Shown: positions 1-11,974, counted from the first letter of the stretch. The stretch: 64,000 nucleotides of DNA from Siphonodentalium dalli (GCA_032622095.1 CP136068.1:158359465-158423464); one strand, 5' to 3'. Notes: generated by a model from the sequence alone, not told the origin. Made by a program: numbers and translations.

Positions 1-199
1 ATTAGTTTATTATATAGGGTACAATAACTCAAATACTTATTTACGTTCGTTTCCTTAGGGTTATTCAATTTGCGTGAATATAGCTGATTCTTAACAATAC
101 TTGACTTAATAAATCCAGATGAATCAAAAGCTGATATATTTAATAATACTTCTGTTCGATTTCTGCCCTCCCGAAAGAAGACAGAGTAGAATTACCGCC

Positions 200-935
200 G
201 TTTGACCACAAGACTCAATCCAGACTGGATACATTCCTTATCACACTCGAAGAAATATATAAATCACTGAAAAGTGTTCAATTGGCAAAAGCTAGTGGGC
301 AGTAGTGGCCCTTACGGAATTAGTCCAAGAATATTGAAACGTTGTGCATCATCGCTAGTTTGTCCACTATAATTTGCTTTCAAGAAATTTCTCGAAAAAT
401 CTTTCTTCCCACCGGAATGGGAAGTGGCAAATGTATGTCCATTATACAAAAAAGACGACCCCACCGACCCAAGTAATTATCGCACAGTTTCTCTTCTCTG
501 TTGCCTGTCCAAAATTTTCGAAAAGTGTATATACCTTCACATGAATGAATATTTAAGAGATACTATGCTTCTAACAAACCTTCAATCGGGATTCACTCCG
601 CAAGATAGCACATTATTTCAGTTAACAGACGTTTACCATTATATAATATCTTCTCTGGATAGTGGCAACGAAATTAGATGCCTTTTCTGTGATATAAGGT
701 GTGGCATCGGGCTTACTATTTAAGTTGAAAAGAATGGGAATAGTCGGCCCAACAAAATTATTTGGACAATCGGCATCAGCGAGTTTTCGTTTTAAACTCG
801 AACTCCTGTTGGAGATGTGTCTCAGCTGGTGTTCCACAGGGATACATACTCGGCCTTCTAATTTTTTAAATCTAGATTAATGATATTGTAGACAATCCTC
901 TTTACAAATTAGAATTCGTCAATGGATAAACATGT
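200..935 (+). pseudogene. Degenerate non-LTR retrotransposon RT fragment
   Basis: Decayed reverse transcriptase of a LINE. The best open stretch (424-723) has the YRTVSLL / SKIFEK block followed by LQSGF and QLTDVY, which are RT fingers/palm landmarks in jockey/CR1-like LINEs. Upstream, another frame from about 220 reads like the RT N-terminal part but has stops. Downstream, bases 824-839 encode the AGVPQG box in yet another frame, followed by INDIVDN, and homology ends near 935 before any catalytic FADD/YADD. The middle DVSKAFDKVWH block is lost at a frameshift near 690. It resembles the intact LINE ORF at 46437-48005 (shared QSGF, DST, QLTD), so it is likely an older copy of the same family. 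Not functional. Confidence 0.8.
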
Positions 936-1024
936 TTCGTTCTGATAAATCCATTATGATTTAAAGGAGAAAGCCCCCCTCCACTCCCAGAATAAAAAAA
1001 ATCTTCATATTACTAACTTTGTTC

Positions 1025-1317
1025 ACTTTATTGCAGTCGTTTATTTTCGTCTCTGCAATGTTCGGCTGGGTCGTCCGAGCAACGTACAGATTGTCGTCTG
1101 AGAATCCTCTGTTCCGGACATTCAGACCGAGCGCGCCTTTGACCTTTGACCTGTACATTCTGTGGTAGCGACCCGCGTTGAGCTCTTCGTTTGCGTCTCG
1201 GTATCTGTATGCTGTCTGTCCGAACGAGGTCTCCCTGATGAACCCCGGGTAGTTATCTTTTCCTGGGATTTCTTCCATGATGTCATCGATAATTCCATAT
1301 TGGTACTTATCATCATT
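1025..1317 (-). CDS. Host secreted-protein gene, most downstream exon in window
   Basis: Internal exon of the minus-strand host gene. The acceptor is a pyrimidine-rich CTTCTTTTTCAG ending at 1318, and reading continues in phase 0 through EEIPGKDNY, YHRMYR and NVRNRGFSDDNLYVARTT. The donor is uncertain: GTTAGT near 1024 or GTGAAC about nine bases earlier. The phase agrees with the exon at 2602-2852. The block looks like part of a large uncharacterised extracellular protein found in molluscs (recalled similarity, not searched). No catalytic motif is recognised. Later exons would lie left of the window. Confidence 0.7.
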
Positions 1318-2601
1318 CTGAAAAAGAAGTATTTTACGTTTGTTTTTTTTTGTTGCTCCGCCTTTCGTAATAGGATAGGATAATATTTTATTTCACAATA
1401 CATTATACATTAATACATCTTAATGTAAATGATGTATATGCATAGTAGTGTGTGGAGTGCCGTGGCCTATCACGACCGTCTACCCGGCACCCTAGACGCC
1501 ACAACCGTCTCCGATCCGGTTGTGGTGTCTACCCGGCACCCCTGGCAGACAGAATACAATCAATAATTGCTACATAAATAATTTAAATATTTCACTATAA
1601 TTTTCAGATTAAATTAATATTTAAATTGGATTTAGATATAGATATGGATTCCAGCGAATAAACAAATATGTTTTAGATGTATGGATAGAATATGCAACGG
1701 TCAATTTTCTCAGTAACAAGTTTTCGAATGTGTTTTGGCTGCATTTACTAAGGGAATATAATAAGACTTTGCTCACACACTATATGAAGTCTGTGCAACA
1801 GTCGTTTAGAACAATAATCATCAGTTCTTTAAAAATCGTCACTGCGTGAACCAACCCCACCACGCTTACTTATGAATAATTATATTAAATGTATTATTTG
1901 TTTATAACTGTCACAGTTGAATTACCTTAGTATATACAGCCAGGTATTGGCCGAGACTGTGCAGGCTGTAAGTCTTAGGGTGGGTTGACATTTGTGTAGA
2001 TCTGTACACAGATATGTGTGAAGTCATGTGTCGCGCATTACTGTGATCACAACATGATTACTGATAGTTAACGCGCGCTCATCAGTACTCTGGTAATTGA
2101 CAATTCACTATGAGTCGTGTGAGTTTAGGCCAGACTAAAATAATGAATCAACTATCAGCCGACGAAAGCGATTTGATCTGTGCCGCGTGAGCGTCAGTTG
2201 AGTCTAAGAGAAGCAGGAGATGGTGGGCCCGGTCGTAGGCTACTGCCACAGAAAGATAGTGCACCGGATTTTCTGACTATTGTCTCGATGTTCGTTGTAT
2301 TCCATATGAAATACATGGGTTGAAATGACAAAGACAGATTACGCACATTCGCCAAGCCCGGGTAACAATTAATCAAATCAGATTTGCCTGTCACAGCAGA
2401 GAAAGGATTTGCGTGCCCGCCCGCAGGGCGGCACGAGGACGGTGTGGGCTCACCCGGAGGTCGCCCTTACGCCCTGTCATGAGTTTTTCTTGTATATGTA
2501 GGTGATATGTCTAGGTCGTGGCTCAGGAGGATCAGGTGAAGACAGCCTCGATGTGCTATATGAACTATTTCACAGTAGGCCGTACGCCGGAATCATCGTA
2601 C
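1318..2601 (-). other. Intron of host gene
   Basis: Between two in-phase exons. It contains a GC-richer stretch at 1450-1550 in which CTACCCGGCACCC recurs, but no coding signal. Short open frames here lack family resemblance. Confidence 0.5.
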
Positions 2602-2852
2602 CTCATAAGGTAGATCCTTTCCGTTGAGACTGAATCTCGCTGCTCTTGTGTTTGTGTATTCTTCTAGAGTTAACCCCCTTGCCACTCTCCCAGCGACCTC
2701 GTCGATTGGGCGGAGACGATCCAGGTTAATCTCCTTCTGTATTTGGTGACACAGTAATCGGTAGTTCCATTGGGCGTAAGTTGGACCTTCATCGAGAACT
2801 TCAGTCAAGGTCGTCGGAAGAAAAGCAAAATTCTCGTTCAAATTTTTGAGCC
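2602..2852 (-). CDS. Host secreted-protein gene, internal exon
   Basis: Internal exon with clean borders. The acceptor TTTCTGTTTTAG ends at 2853 and the donor GAG/GTACGA starts at 2601. It enters in phase 1 and leaves in phase 0, fitting the exon at 4999-5281 upstream and the exon at 1317 downstream. The encoded block includes ENFAFLPTTL, YAQWNYRLLCH and TRAARFSLN. Function unknown; it is considered part of the same secreted protein because the phases and order match the neighbouring blocks. Confidence 0.75.
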
Positions 2853-3069
2853 CTAAAACAGAAATACATTTAACAGTTACAAAAAATATGATTATTGTTT
2901 AAATATTGTATGGATTACCTTATTGGTGAAACTAAGGTGACATTGGTTATTTGGGTCAATTATTGAAGTACCCATTTTTTTTTTAATTTGACCTTATTTT
3001 GACCGGATGAAGACTACCACGGTAGTAGTACCACAACTGTTGAACTGGTCCTGTTCATTTGCCATGTTC

Positions 3070-3136
3070 CAGTGCATTCTCTTAGGTATGCGAGTCTCCC
3101 ATTCTGAGCCACGCATATATAAGAGAATGCACTGAC
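3070..3136. repeat. Palindromic hairpin repeat, copy 1
   Basis: Near-palindrome of about 67 bp. The left arm TGCATTCTCTTAGGTATGCG pairs with the right arm CGCATATATAAGAGAATGCA across a short GC-richer loop. It is a member of a family seen nine times in the window (see 23842, 24639, 26117, 26213, 53402, 53626, 55235 and a half copy near 4163). It lies in an intron of the host gene. Confidence 0.85.
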
Positions 3137-3224
3137 TAACAAGGTCAGGGTAAATATTATTAGGACAATGTATATGGGGTGCCATTATTATATTTAATAC
3201 CTATTTATAGTGATACCAATAATG

Positions 3225-4125
3225 CCTTTTGTTATATCACAGAATCAATATATGATATCACAAAATCGAATATATGATATCATAAAATGGTAAACATTTA
3301 ATGACATCAAATATTAGATTATATGATATCATATATTAATTTTGTGATATCACTCATTCGAATTTGTAATATCATATATTCATTTTGTGATATCAATAAT
3401 TCGGATGAAAAGACTATTTATTGATATCATTAAATGCATTTAATGATATCATAAAACATTCGTGATATCATAAAATTAATTTTGATATCACAAAATCGAA
3501 TAATTGATATCACTAAATGATTTCTATTTTATGATATCATATATTCGATTGTATGATATCTTACATTCAGTTTATGGTATCACCAATTCGAATTAGTGAC
3601 ATGATATATTCATTTTGTGATATCAATAAATACTAGTTATTTTATGATATCACATATTCGATTTTATGATATCACTAATTCACGGATTTACGGGGCGCCG
3701 TTCTTCTATTTATTACCAATTTAGTTATATCAATATTTCATTTTATTATATCACTAAATGAATATATATATGAAATAACAGAATCGAATATATGATATCA
3801 TTAAATATTTTATGATATCAAAAATGATTTTAAGATATCACAAATTCCATTTTGTGATATTATAAATTCATGTTTTATATCACAAAATCGAATTATTGAT
3901 ATCACAACATAGTAAGCATTTAGTGATACCAATATCACAAACATTAGTGATATCATAAATTCACCTTGTGATGTCACAAAATCGAATATATGATATCACA
4001 AAATAATTCGATTTTATGATATCATAAAATGATTAAATGATATCACAAAATGTTTGAATGAATAGTAGTCCAGCTATGCTATTTTCTATTTATAGATATC
4101 ACAAAATTAATTAGTGATAGCAATA
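3225..4125. repeat. AT-rich array of GATATC palindromes
   Basis: About 900 bp in which TGATATCA or close variants recur every 20-40 bases, embedded in phrases such as ATTTTGTGATATCA and AATCGAATATATGATATCA in both orientations. Spacing is irregular, so it is not a simple tandem repeat. A GGCGCCGTTCTTC motif at 3695-3707 reappears inverted at 4143-4155, suggesting the array was assembled by inversion or foldback. No ORF. It is located in an intron. Confidence 0.85.
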
Positions 4126-4162
4126 AATAGGTAATAAATGGAAGAACGGCGCCCGATAAATT

Positions 4163-4222
4163 TATTCTCTTATATATGCGAGGGTCCCTGTGGGAGACAA
4201 TAAACAAGAGAATGAATTGGCA
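4163..4222. repeat. Degenerate hairpin repeat, copy 2
   Basis: Retains ATTCTCTTATATATGCGAG and the distal AGAGAATGAATTGG, but the second arm is damaged. It directly follows the GATATC array. Confidence 0.6.
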
Positions 4223-4264
4223 CAACATTTTCACAAAATGCCGGAAGTTCCAGTCATGGATGGG

Positions 4265-4608
4265 TAAAGGGGTACTGTACACTCAATCCGGCCATTTATG
4301 GGACCATCTGATTTTATACTCAACATAATATATGCAACAAATGAATGAATTTGAGCCATGGATTAGTGCAAAATACACTTGTTTGCTGTATGAATGATGC
4401 ATACAACAATGAAAATGAATTTAAGACTGGAGTCATAAATTCATATTTATTATAGTTGCCATGTTGTTTGCATCTATAATACAGCACACGAGTGTATTCT
4501 GCACCAATTGATCGCTAAAATTCATTCATTTGTAACATAATTTCTGTTGAGAAAAAAATCAGATGGTCCCATAAATGACCGGATTTAGTGCACATTACCC
4601 CTTTAAAC
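4265..4608. mobile_element. Foldback MITE of about 340 bp
   Basis: Two inverted arms of roughly 165 bp meet near 4435. Outer ends read AAAGGGGTACTGTACACT on the left and, inverted, AAAGGGGTAATGTGCACT on the right. Both arms then contain CATTTATGGGACCATCTG and CAAATGAATGAATTT. No ORF. A non-autonomous foldback element; the superfamily is not assigned. Confidence 0.8.
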
Positions 4609-4791
4609 TAGCTAATTTTAAAATGCATATGGAGAGTTCGATTTCTCTCAAAAATGCAGAATGAATTGTAAACGACAAGAGTCTTAACTAAAAATAAAAT
4701 GGGTAATTTTTCTCATAATCTGTGTTCATGATGGCAATGTTCAGTCCAGCGTAACAGGGGACTGAACTCTATATAGAAGCTTGGGAAGTTA

Positions 4792-4993
4792 CAATAATGC
4801 TCTGAGTAATCGTCTTCTTAGCCACAGCAGAATTATGGGTAACTTTTCAGGATTTAGTCGGAAATATGGCTTGTTGGCATTCATCGGAAAGCTTCCCGGT
4901 GAATGGCAACAAGCCATATTTCCTACTAAATCCTGAAAAGTTATCAATAATTCTGCTGTGGTTGAGGAATCGATATAAGTTAGAGCATTACTG
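4792..4993. mobile_element. Tc1/mariner-like MITE, copy 1 (at a splice donor)
   Basis: A 202-bp hairpin element with end CAATAATGCTCTGAGTAATC on the left, inverted AGAGCATTACTG on the right, and TA dinucleotides on both sides (4790-4791, 4994-4995). The arms share CAGCAGAATTATGGGTAAC and TTTCAGGATTTAGTCGGAAA. Related copies lie at 52706 and 54630. The right end sits five bases inside the intron that begins at 4998, so the donor reads GTATA followed at once by the MITE. Confidence 0.85.
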
Positions 4994-4998
4994 TATAC

Positions 4999-5281
4999 CT
5001 GTTTTAGACGTGAACATTATCTTTTCCTGAAGGTCGAACCAGCTATTTGCTTCAAGGTGATGTCGATCGCTGTCGAACGATTCCTCGAAGGTGTCTATGT
5101 TCGATTGCCAAGCGCCCTCTAGGTAGCAGAGTTGTGGGCGGAAGTAAGGTTTATAGTCGCGGATTGTCGGGTCCTGAAGCTTGAATGCTCGGAAATATTC
5201 GCGCATTTCCACTATCTGTTCCTCCACCGTCGGTTTTTCGAGGACGCTTGGTGGTACATCAGGGAATGGAATATCCTCGGT
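4999..5281 (-). CDS. Host secreted-protein gene, internal exon
   Basis: Exon with acceptor CGTTTTGTAG ending at 5282 and donor ACAG/GTATAC at 4998. It enters in phase 0 and leaves in phase 1. The product starts TEDIPFPDVPPS, then EEQIVEMREYF, CYLEGAWQ, SDRHHLEANSWFDLQEK. The 283-bp length and phases match the exon at 7816-7940 (ends phase 0) and the one at 2602-2852 (starts with the two missing bases). Same uncharacterised family; no enzyme motif seen. Confidence 0.75.
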
Positions 5282-5499
5282 CTACAAAACGAATAATGCA
5301 ATTATATATCCCATTGGGAACATCTGGGTGGGGCTATCCATGAGATGTGTCGATGCAGGATGTATTATGATTTGTGACGACAGCGCACAACGGCCATGGT
5401 GTTCTCCTATCGATACAATGCGCGATGTATATGATGCATGGTCACATCATATATGTGCTGCAGAGTAGAGATTCATGGCATAATCTAATTTAAATTCGT

Positions 5500-6215
5500 A
5501 AGTGGCCAGCTGGGCGGAACATATTGGGCTCAAATTTTTTCTTATTTTTTACCAAGTACGTTGTCAGTTGCCACATTTTCTAAAAAATTCACTTTTTCAA
5601 ACTCGACCTAAACAATTTTCGGCCCAAAATGTTTCGCCCAGCTGGCCACTTGCGAATTTGGGGTCATTTTGGCACATTTTCCAAAAAAAATCCGACCGAG
5701 CACAGGTTCGAGACTTTTTCGGACAACTTTTTCAAACTCGGCCTAAACAAATTTCGGCCCAAAATGTTCCGCCCAGCAGGCCCCTTACGATTCCGGACTC
5801 ATTTGGGGCCATTTCCCCTTCATTTTTAGACTTTGCCTAATTTCGAGGCATTTCGGACTTTTCGACCCAAATTCTTTTCTGCCCAATTTTTTCTTATATT
5901 TTACTAAGTACGTTCCCGTCGTCATTTGCCACATTTTCTACAAAATTTCGGACCGAGCACAGGGTTCAGTCATATGCGGACCACTTTTTAAAATTCTACC
6001 CAAAAAAGGTATCCGCCCAAAATGTTTCGCCCAGCTGGCCACTTGCGATACGGGGTCATTTGCCACATTTCCCCAAAAATATCCGACCGAGCACAGGTTC
6101 GAGATTTTTTCGGACCACTTTTTCAAACTCGGCCAAAATTTGTTTTCGGCCCAATCTGTTCCGCCAAGCTGGCCACTCACCAATTTGGGGTCATTTGTCA
6201 CCATTTCCAATATTT
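5500..6215. repeat. Degenerate tandem/inverted repeat block
   Basis: Repeated phrases CCGAGCACAGGTTCGAGA (about 5697, 5952 with a variant, 6088), TTTCGCCCAGCTGGCCACT (5634, 6026, 6160) and CGGCCCAAAATGTT. At 5502 the CAGCTGGCCACT phrase is inverted. Short ORFs across it are repeat by-products. It lies in an intron. Confidence 0.75.
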
Positions 6216-7815
6216 TGCGAATAAGGAATAAGTAACGGAATTCACGTTGCTGTCAACAGTAAATAATTTCACCAAGAGTTCTCAATATAGAATATTGTAA
6301 CACGTTTACTGTGTTTTCCACCATCCCCGCATATTTATGCATTACTGAACTAATGATACTATAATGGTACCATGGTGGTTATCGATGATGAATTTGAGGG
6401 GATGGCAGATTTCTAGTATAGTCCATTAGCAGATATAAGTACCTGTCGAACAAATTCAGTAACATTAATAATTTTGGTTGTATGAGCATCAGTTCCAGAT
6501 CACCGAAATCATAAGGGGTGTGAGTCTAAACCCGTGCAACTTGTTAGAACCCTGAATATGTAACTATCGTCTATAACAGTTTCTGTAAGAAAAAAATAAA
6601 TTAATGGCTACGCTAAATACCTCAAAATAAGTAAGATCCCCCTGTCATAATGAACCGTTTCGCATGAATCATGAGGCCGATTGTCGAGAAAATTGACATG
6701 TATATTCAGTAATTAGGACTGATTAAAGGCACGGTGGCATTCACTGTAGGTTATTAATTAGAAATAACACTTAACAAATAATGAAAGTTTCACCGAGAAT
6801 ATACTAATAATATAGTAAAACGATAGGATGAATACATTATTATCCACCAAACACACTTTTTGTGAGCCGAGCGTTTGTTTGTATACAACACGTAAACAGT
6901 GAGCGATAAGCAAAACACTCAACGCCGTGGCCATTTTTATGAGAGTGCTTCACGGTAACCCATCAATATCGAATTATTGAGAGGCCAGAAGTGGCGAGCG
7001 ATATATTTATGTTGTAAATAACTTGGTAGCATTTCTAACCAAAGTTCCCTTAGTGGGGTCTCCTCGGTGTGCAGCGTTTTGCTTATCACATACTCTTTAC
7101 GTACTGTTTGTTTACATAACATGGCGTTTGATTACATAACATAGAGTAATAACTTGCAGTTTACGCGATATTTACTATTGGTATAAGAACAAACCGTGTC
7201 TATAATATAATATTATTTCGGTTTATGGCGGTTTTAACATATGTGACTATTTTAACAGATATACCCCCTACCAACCGCATCTTTAAATAGTTAATATTTA
7301 CCCGATGTGTGCTTCTATGCTTAAGCGAGTATCGTTTATGTGTAATTGGTGATGAAATCAAAGTCGCAAAACCCTTATGAGGATAGACAACATAGTTAAA
7401 TACTCACGCGATGAACATGTTAGTTCTCCGTGTAACCCCATGCCACATGAAGAATTATATGCAGTATTATGAGTAGACACTAGATACTGACATGAAGCTA
7501 CTAATTCCCCTTGCAGTAGATGAGGAATATCGTCGAAAAATTGTTGATTGTTGAGTCACTTTTTTGAGGTGTTTATATGAAAGTATTATTGAAAACAATT
7601 CGAAAGAGGGGATTCTGATTCTCAAATTAATGAGTAAACAAACTTTTTTAATAAAAATAATGGGGTGGGTACCCGAAAACTTATAAATATAGTAGGTGGT
7701 AGGTGGGTCCTAAAAGTAGCCTAAATGAAAGAAATAGCCATATATGGGTCTGGGACTGGGAATTTTTGTTATGACCCTGGTTATTGTGCAAATAAAATAA
7801 AATAATATAAAATAC
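6216..7815. other. Intronic sequence without recognised genes
   Basis: AT-rich. A stretch at 7100-7275 (TTTGTTTACATAAC, GCGATATTT, GTGGCGGTTTT-like phrases) is similar to 24380-24560, so it is a dispersed repeat. Nothing else is supported. Confidence 0.4.
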
Positions 7816-7940
7816 CTGGTGGTAGGCTGTAGAGTTACTAGACGGTTGCTTCAGCAAGTAGTCGTTATGTCTGGTCCTAAACTCAACCCCATTAAGCACA
7901 GCCACAAACTCCCCAAGACCAACGGTGGTTATATGGTTAC
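7816..7940 (-). CDS. Host secreted-protein gene, internal exon
   Basis: Short exon: acceptor TTAAAG ending at 7941, donor CACCAG/GTATTT at 7815. The product includes TTVGLGEFVAVLNGVEF and RTRHNDYLLKQPS. It leaves in phase 0, matching the exon at 5281. It enters after a phase-1 split codon, whereas exon 1 at 23115 ends in phase 2, so at least one exon between them is missing or was not recognised. The acceptor lacks a strong pyrimidine tract, so this border is less sure. Partial duplicates follow immediately upstream. Confidence 0.65.
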
Positions 7941-7971
7941 CTTTAACGGAGAATATATATGTGAATGTTAT

Positions 7972-8115
7972 ACATGTATCTGGTCCTAAACTCAACACCA
8001 TTAAAGCAAGGCCACGAACTCCCCAAGACCAATGGTGGTTATATGGTTACCTTTAAGCGGGAATAAATATGTGAATGTTATACATGTATCCGGTCCTAAA
8101 CTCAACACCATGTTG
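7972..8115 (-). repeat. Tandem partial copies of the preceding exon
   Basis: The exon plus its upstream flank (CATGTATAACATTCACATAT, then GGTAACCATATAACCACC) is repeated in a unit of about 119 bp. The second copy breaks after GLGEFVALL and a third keeps only HGVEFRT. Only the copy at 7816-7940 has an intact donor. Confidence 0.75.
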
Positions 8116-8905
8116 CGCTTTGTAAGTAGACTCCATGGTGTAAGCAATTCATGAGATTCAGGGATCTCTATACAATTTTATTTATACTAGTTTTATTTTT
8201 GAATGCATGGTTAAAACTGCTCTGACGGCAGACTGTCTGTTCATCATTAACATAATACAAGCTTCCGGTGAGCAATGCATGGTACCTTGTTTGAGGGCCC
8301 AGGACAATGTGGCATCACCCATTGCTCATTCTGATGTGGGCACCATAAAACAATGATACATCGATCCCATTGGAATGGTGTCCTGCTCTCAATGGCTCTT
8401 TCTGAACATTAGACGTTAAACTATTTTCTGGGGAACCAGGGTTATTTATTTATAAACCACTTATGAGTTTAGTTAATTATTTCTTAGTTCGACCAACTAC
8501 TTTTCCTAATTTACTTTTATGTTAAAAATTTGTAAACTGTTATCATGAAAGCTTTTTAATGATATGTTTAGATAACCAAAATGGACGATGAACAATGGCC
8601 ATTTTGGTACCCATAAAACATAGCTTATTACAAAATTATAGTAATCCATGCGCCCGTCGCGATCTCGGAGGAATCCGGTACCTCTCGCTGACAACAATGA
8701 CACCTTCGATGATTATATAAACAAAATAACCTGGCCATAACTGTGTGTGGAATTTAAAGTTGCAAATATTGTGCTTTGTAAGTGGACTCCATGGTGTAAG
8801 CAATTCATTATATCAAGAACGCCCTTTAACGATATGTTAAAATAACCATAATCCACGATGTAAATGGCCATTTTGGTACCCATAAAACAATATTTATTAC
8901 ACATT
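8100..8905. repeat. Interspersed duplicated segments
   Basis: TTGTAAGTAGACTCCATGGTGTAAGCAATTCAT-type sequence at about 8109 recurs at about 8774 (one base different in its core). ATAACCAAAATGGACGATG with GGCCATTTTGGTACCCATAA at 8570-8615 recurs at 8840-8890. Two diverged copies of one repeat; no ORF supported. Confidence 0.65.
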
Positions 8906-10059
8906 TATGAACGCTCTTTAACGGTATGGTATATCAACGCTCTTTAAAAAGCTCACGCTAGCTTCATAGAATGGCCGGAACTCGGAACCATTCACCATAA
9001 TCCATCTTGTAAAAGATATGTAATATTCGGATTCCAACAGTACAGTTGGACATATACAAGCGGATTTTACTCCTAACACTATAAACGATCAGATGTAAAT
9101 ATGGAACGTAAATATAAAGACAACAAATATTCAGTTATGAAATAGCACACATCCGATATGTATCCATTTAAAGAGCCTTAGACACACCTGACGTAATTGT
9201 GACGTCACGGAACAATACGTCATACCGGAGATCGTGACGTGTTTTCATAACGTCTGGACTTCAGACCAGCGGGAACCATCCCCAGGTGGGGGAGCACAAT
9301 TTGGACTATATGTTATGTACAGATAATATGTGTATTTATATCACTCTTATGTGCATAATGTGCGGGGTCACCACATGTATGTACTCTGGAATTATTTTCT
9401 GATAACAGGTAACCTAATTTTAATGTATAGCATGATTTTCACTTTTAATTGAATTTTAAGTGTACTATAAACACGACTAACATTTACATAAACTTACCGA
9501 ATTTTTCTAATTACACATAATTACATTTTGCCAAATCATAATCAACTTGACTCCTTTTGCTGATTATACATAATTACATTTCTCCAATACATAATTAACT
9601 TGACTACCTCTTGCTTATACATATTTATAGTTGACATGGGACAACCTTCCACTTTACTTCATTTCCTATATATTTCCCAGTTCACTCGCACCCGTATACG
9701 TAATTATATATGATACATGTACCAGATAAACAACGATTTGTTGTTTTATATTACGGATATTAGATGACCCGAGACACAAATTATCAATCGAGATTAACCC
9801 GGATTCGCGCCCCGGAACTGAATTCAGACGAGTTGTACACACGTTCGCATTCTGAACGATAATGGGCTTAGGAAAGAAAGAACGAGGAAAATAGAGAGTG
9901 AGAAAGAGAGAAAAAAAAGAGTAACGAGAAAAGTGCCTTGACGATGATGACAGCAGTAAAAGAATCACGGATTTGTGTCCCGGCACTAAATGGGTAGATG
10001 TTGTGTAGATAACAGTTTGAACCCCAAATTGGAGCCCATATGGAGAAAACCTAAGTCAG
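8906..10059. other. No gene recognised
   Basis: Contains a TGACGTAATTGTGACGTCAC cluster near 9190 and duplicated TAATTACATTT phrases at 9510-9600. A 106-codon minus ORF at 9666-9986 has no recognisable features. Confidence 0.3.
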
Positions 10060-10505
10060 CTATACATGAGTCAAAACATAATTATACAGTTGCGAGAATA
10101 TTCGGAAGTGGCAACAGAAATTCATTATTTGCAGACAACGATGATAAATAAAATCACTTCTATAAGTTGCCGTAAACGCTTGTCCTACGCTGTCACAATG
10201 GTTACTACTGGGACACAAATAACCACTAGAAATTAAAACGATTATGTAAGCTTCTGTATACAACACCTGTCACCCGCTCTATCCCAAGGGTTACTAATGA
10301 CTGGGTCACTACTGGGACACAGATAACCTCTAGAAATAGAAACGATTCTATAAACTTCTGTATCGTTTGTCCCACTCTGTATATCAAGGGTTACTATTGG
10401 ACGCAGATAACGATGAGAAATAAAATCACTTCTATTAGTTTCTGTAACGCTTGTCCCGCGCTGCCCCAATGGTTACTACTGGGACGCAGATAACAGATAG
10501 AAATA
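10060..10505. repeat. Tandem repeat of about 90 bp
   Basis: About five units built on CTGTAACGCTTGTCCCGCTCTGTCCCAAGG-like text, split into ACTACTGGGACGCAGATAAC and AGAAATAAAATCACTTCTAT. The array continues at 11041-11125 after an inserted segment. Confidence 0.75.
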
Positions 10506-11040
10506 ACAAGAGCATCGCTAGGGCGTGACAAAATACGCCCTTTAGCCTTTTCGAATTGTACCACCGCAAAAATAAAATAATAATTTTAGCTTGCTTTGAA
10601 GATGATCTTATATACCCCTAATTTCATGCCAGAATGCGGTCAAATTATAAGTCGAGAAATGGCCGTAACTAATGTGAAAATAACTGGACAGAACCTATAT
10701 TCGAACTTTGGACTTTAGTTTTAGCTGAGAAATTCACATACCAGTTTTGGTTCAGATCAAATATTCAAAACTGGAGTTATTGGTCGGACACCGAAAAGTT
10801 ATGAAATCGGTCAAAATCTAAGTCGAAGAAGGGCCGTAACTCGTGTAAAAATAATTGGACGGAACCCATATTCTAAATTGGCCTGTATCGTTAACTGGGA
10901 AATAAACATACCAACTTTGGTTCAGATAAAATGATCCAAACTGGAGTTATCGGTCGGAAACCAAAATGTTAACAGATGGACAGACAGACGGACGGGCAGA
11001 CTGATTACATAATACGACTTTTTCTCTCAAAAGGATGTAT
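10506..11040. mobile_element. Probable non-autonomous element interrupting the tandem array
   Basis: About 535 bp of different sequence, starting AGCATCGCTAGGGCGTGAC and ending CAGACAGACGGACGGGCAGA...GGATGTAT, inserted inside the repeat array. It has an internal duplication: GGCCGTAACT with AAAATAA.TGGAC.GAACC at 10665 and 10836. The GACAGACGGAC tail resembles ends of short dispersed repeats in molluscs (recollection). No clear TIR or target duplication was defined. Confidence 0.5.
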
Positions 11041-11275
11041 AAAAACGATTCTATAAGCTTCTGTAACACCTCTCCCGCTCTGTCCCAAGAGTTTATACTG
11101 AGACGCAGATAACAGCTAGGAATAAATATGTCTTCTATCAGCTTTCTTTCTACCCAACTAACTTTTTGCTCACGTTTCTTGCCATATATGAAAGTTCGTG
11201 GGCTTACTGTGGTCGTGCATGTAGTTGAGCTATATAGTCCGTTAGCTTATCGTGGTCGTGTAATTCAGCATTGTA

Positions 11276-11935
11276 CACTTTTAGAAAATACTATCGGTTT
11301 GACGGTGTCGGACCGTAGTAATCCGGCGGTCCCATACTGTTTCATCAGTTCTGTACTACGATGAATCACCGTTGTTTAATGCGCCTTGGAAATGGTCTAA
11401 AATGTGCGCGATTCCAAGTTCATGGCGTCAAAATTCAACAGTATTATCGGTGACCAACGGATGTGACTCCATACAGTCTGACTAAATCTCACTCTGTTGA
11501 TATTTTCCCTATTCTATTCAAGAGTGTTTGTATTCAGTGCAATGTATGAGGCATGTTCATTCAGTGCGATGCATTCCGGCGCCGCGTTTCCGCCCATTAA
11601 CAAATACGTTATACCGCCAACCTCGGTACATTTAGTTCCTGACGGCTGTAAACTATTGTGTTTTGGTGGGAAGCTGACTCATACAGTGATGGAATAATGT
11701 TAAGACTGTCTGACTTCGGTTTATGTGTGAACTGGCTTAATCGTTGATATTGTCCACTGATTGGTGGCAGTTGGGTTGTCTTCGAGGCTGCATATTCCAC
11801 GTCGAGGACTATGGAATAGTCGGCTCAGACTTCACCTCATTCGACTCGAGTGTTGTTGTTGAAATTAACAGTGATGTGCCTGTATCAAAACACAGATACA
11901 TGCAATTCAGATGTTTTACTTTTACATGTACATAA
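11276..11935. repeat. Direct repeat partner of 16148-16480
   Basis: ACACTTTTAGAAAATACTATCGG here and ACACTCTTAGAAAATACTGTCGG at 16148. Later, TTGATATTGTCCACTGATT and TGGGTTGTCTTCGAGGCTGC here match the equivalents at 16350-16400. A segmental duplication of some hundreds of bases flanks the LTR element and its tandem repeats. Confidence 0.65.
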
Positions 11936-11974
11936 ATTTTAGTTTTAACTGTGATAGCTTGTTCCTTTATGTCT

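Noticed and set aside
3225-4125. CRISPR-like repeat-spacer array
   Set aside because: The genome is eukaryotic, spacing is irregular, and the supposed spacers are themselves variants of the same palindrome.
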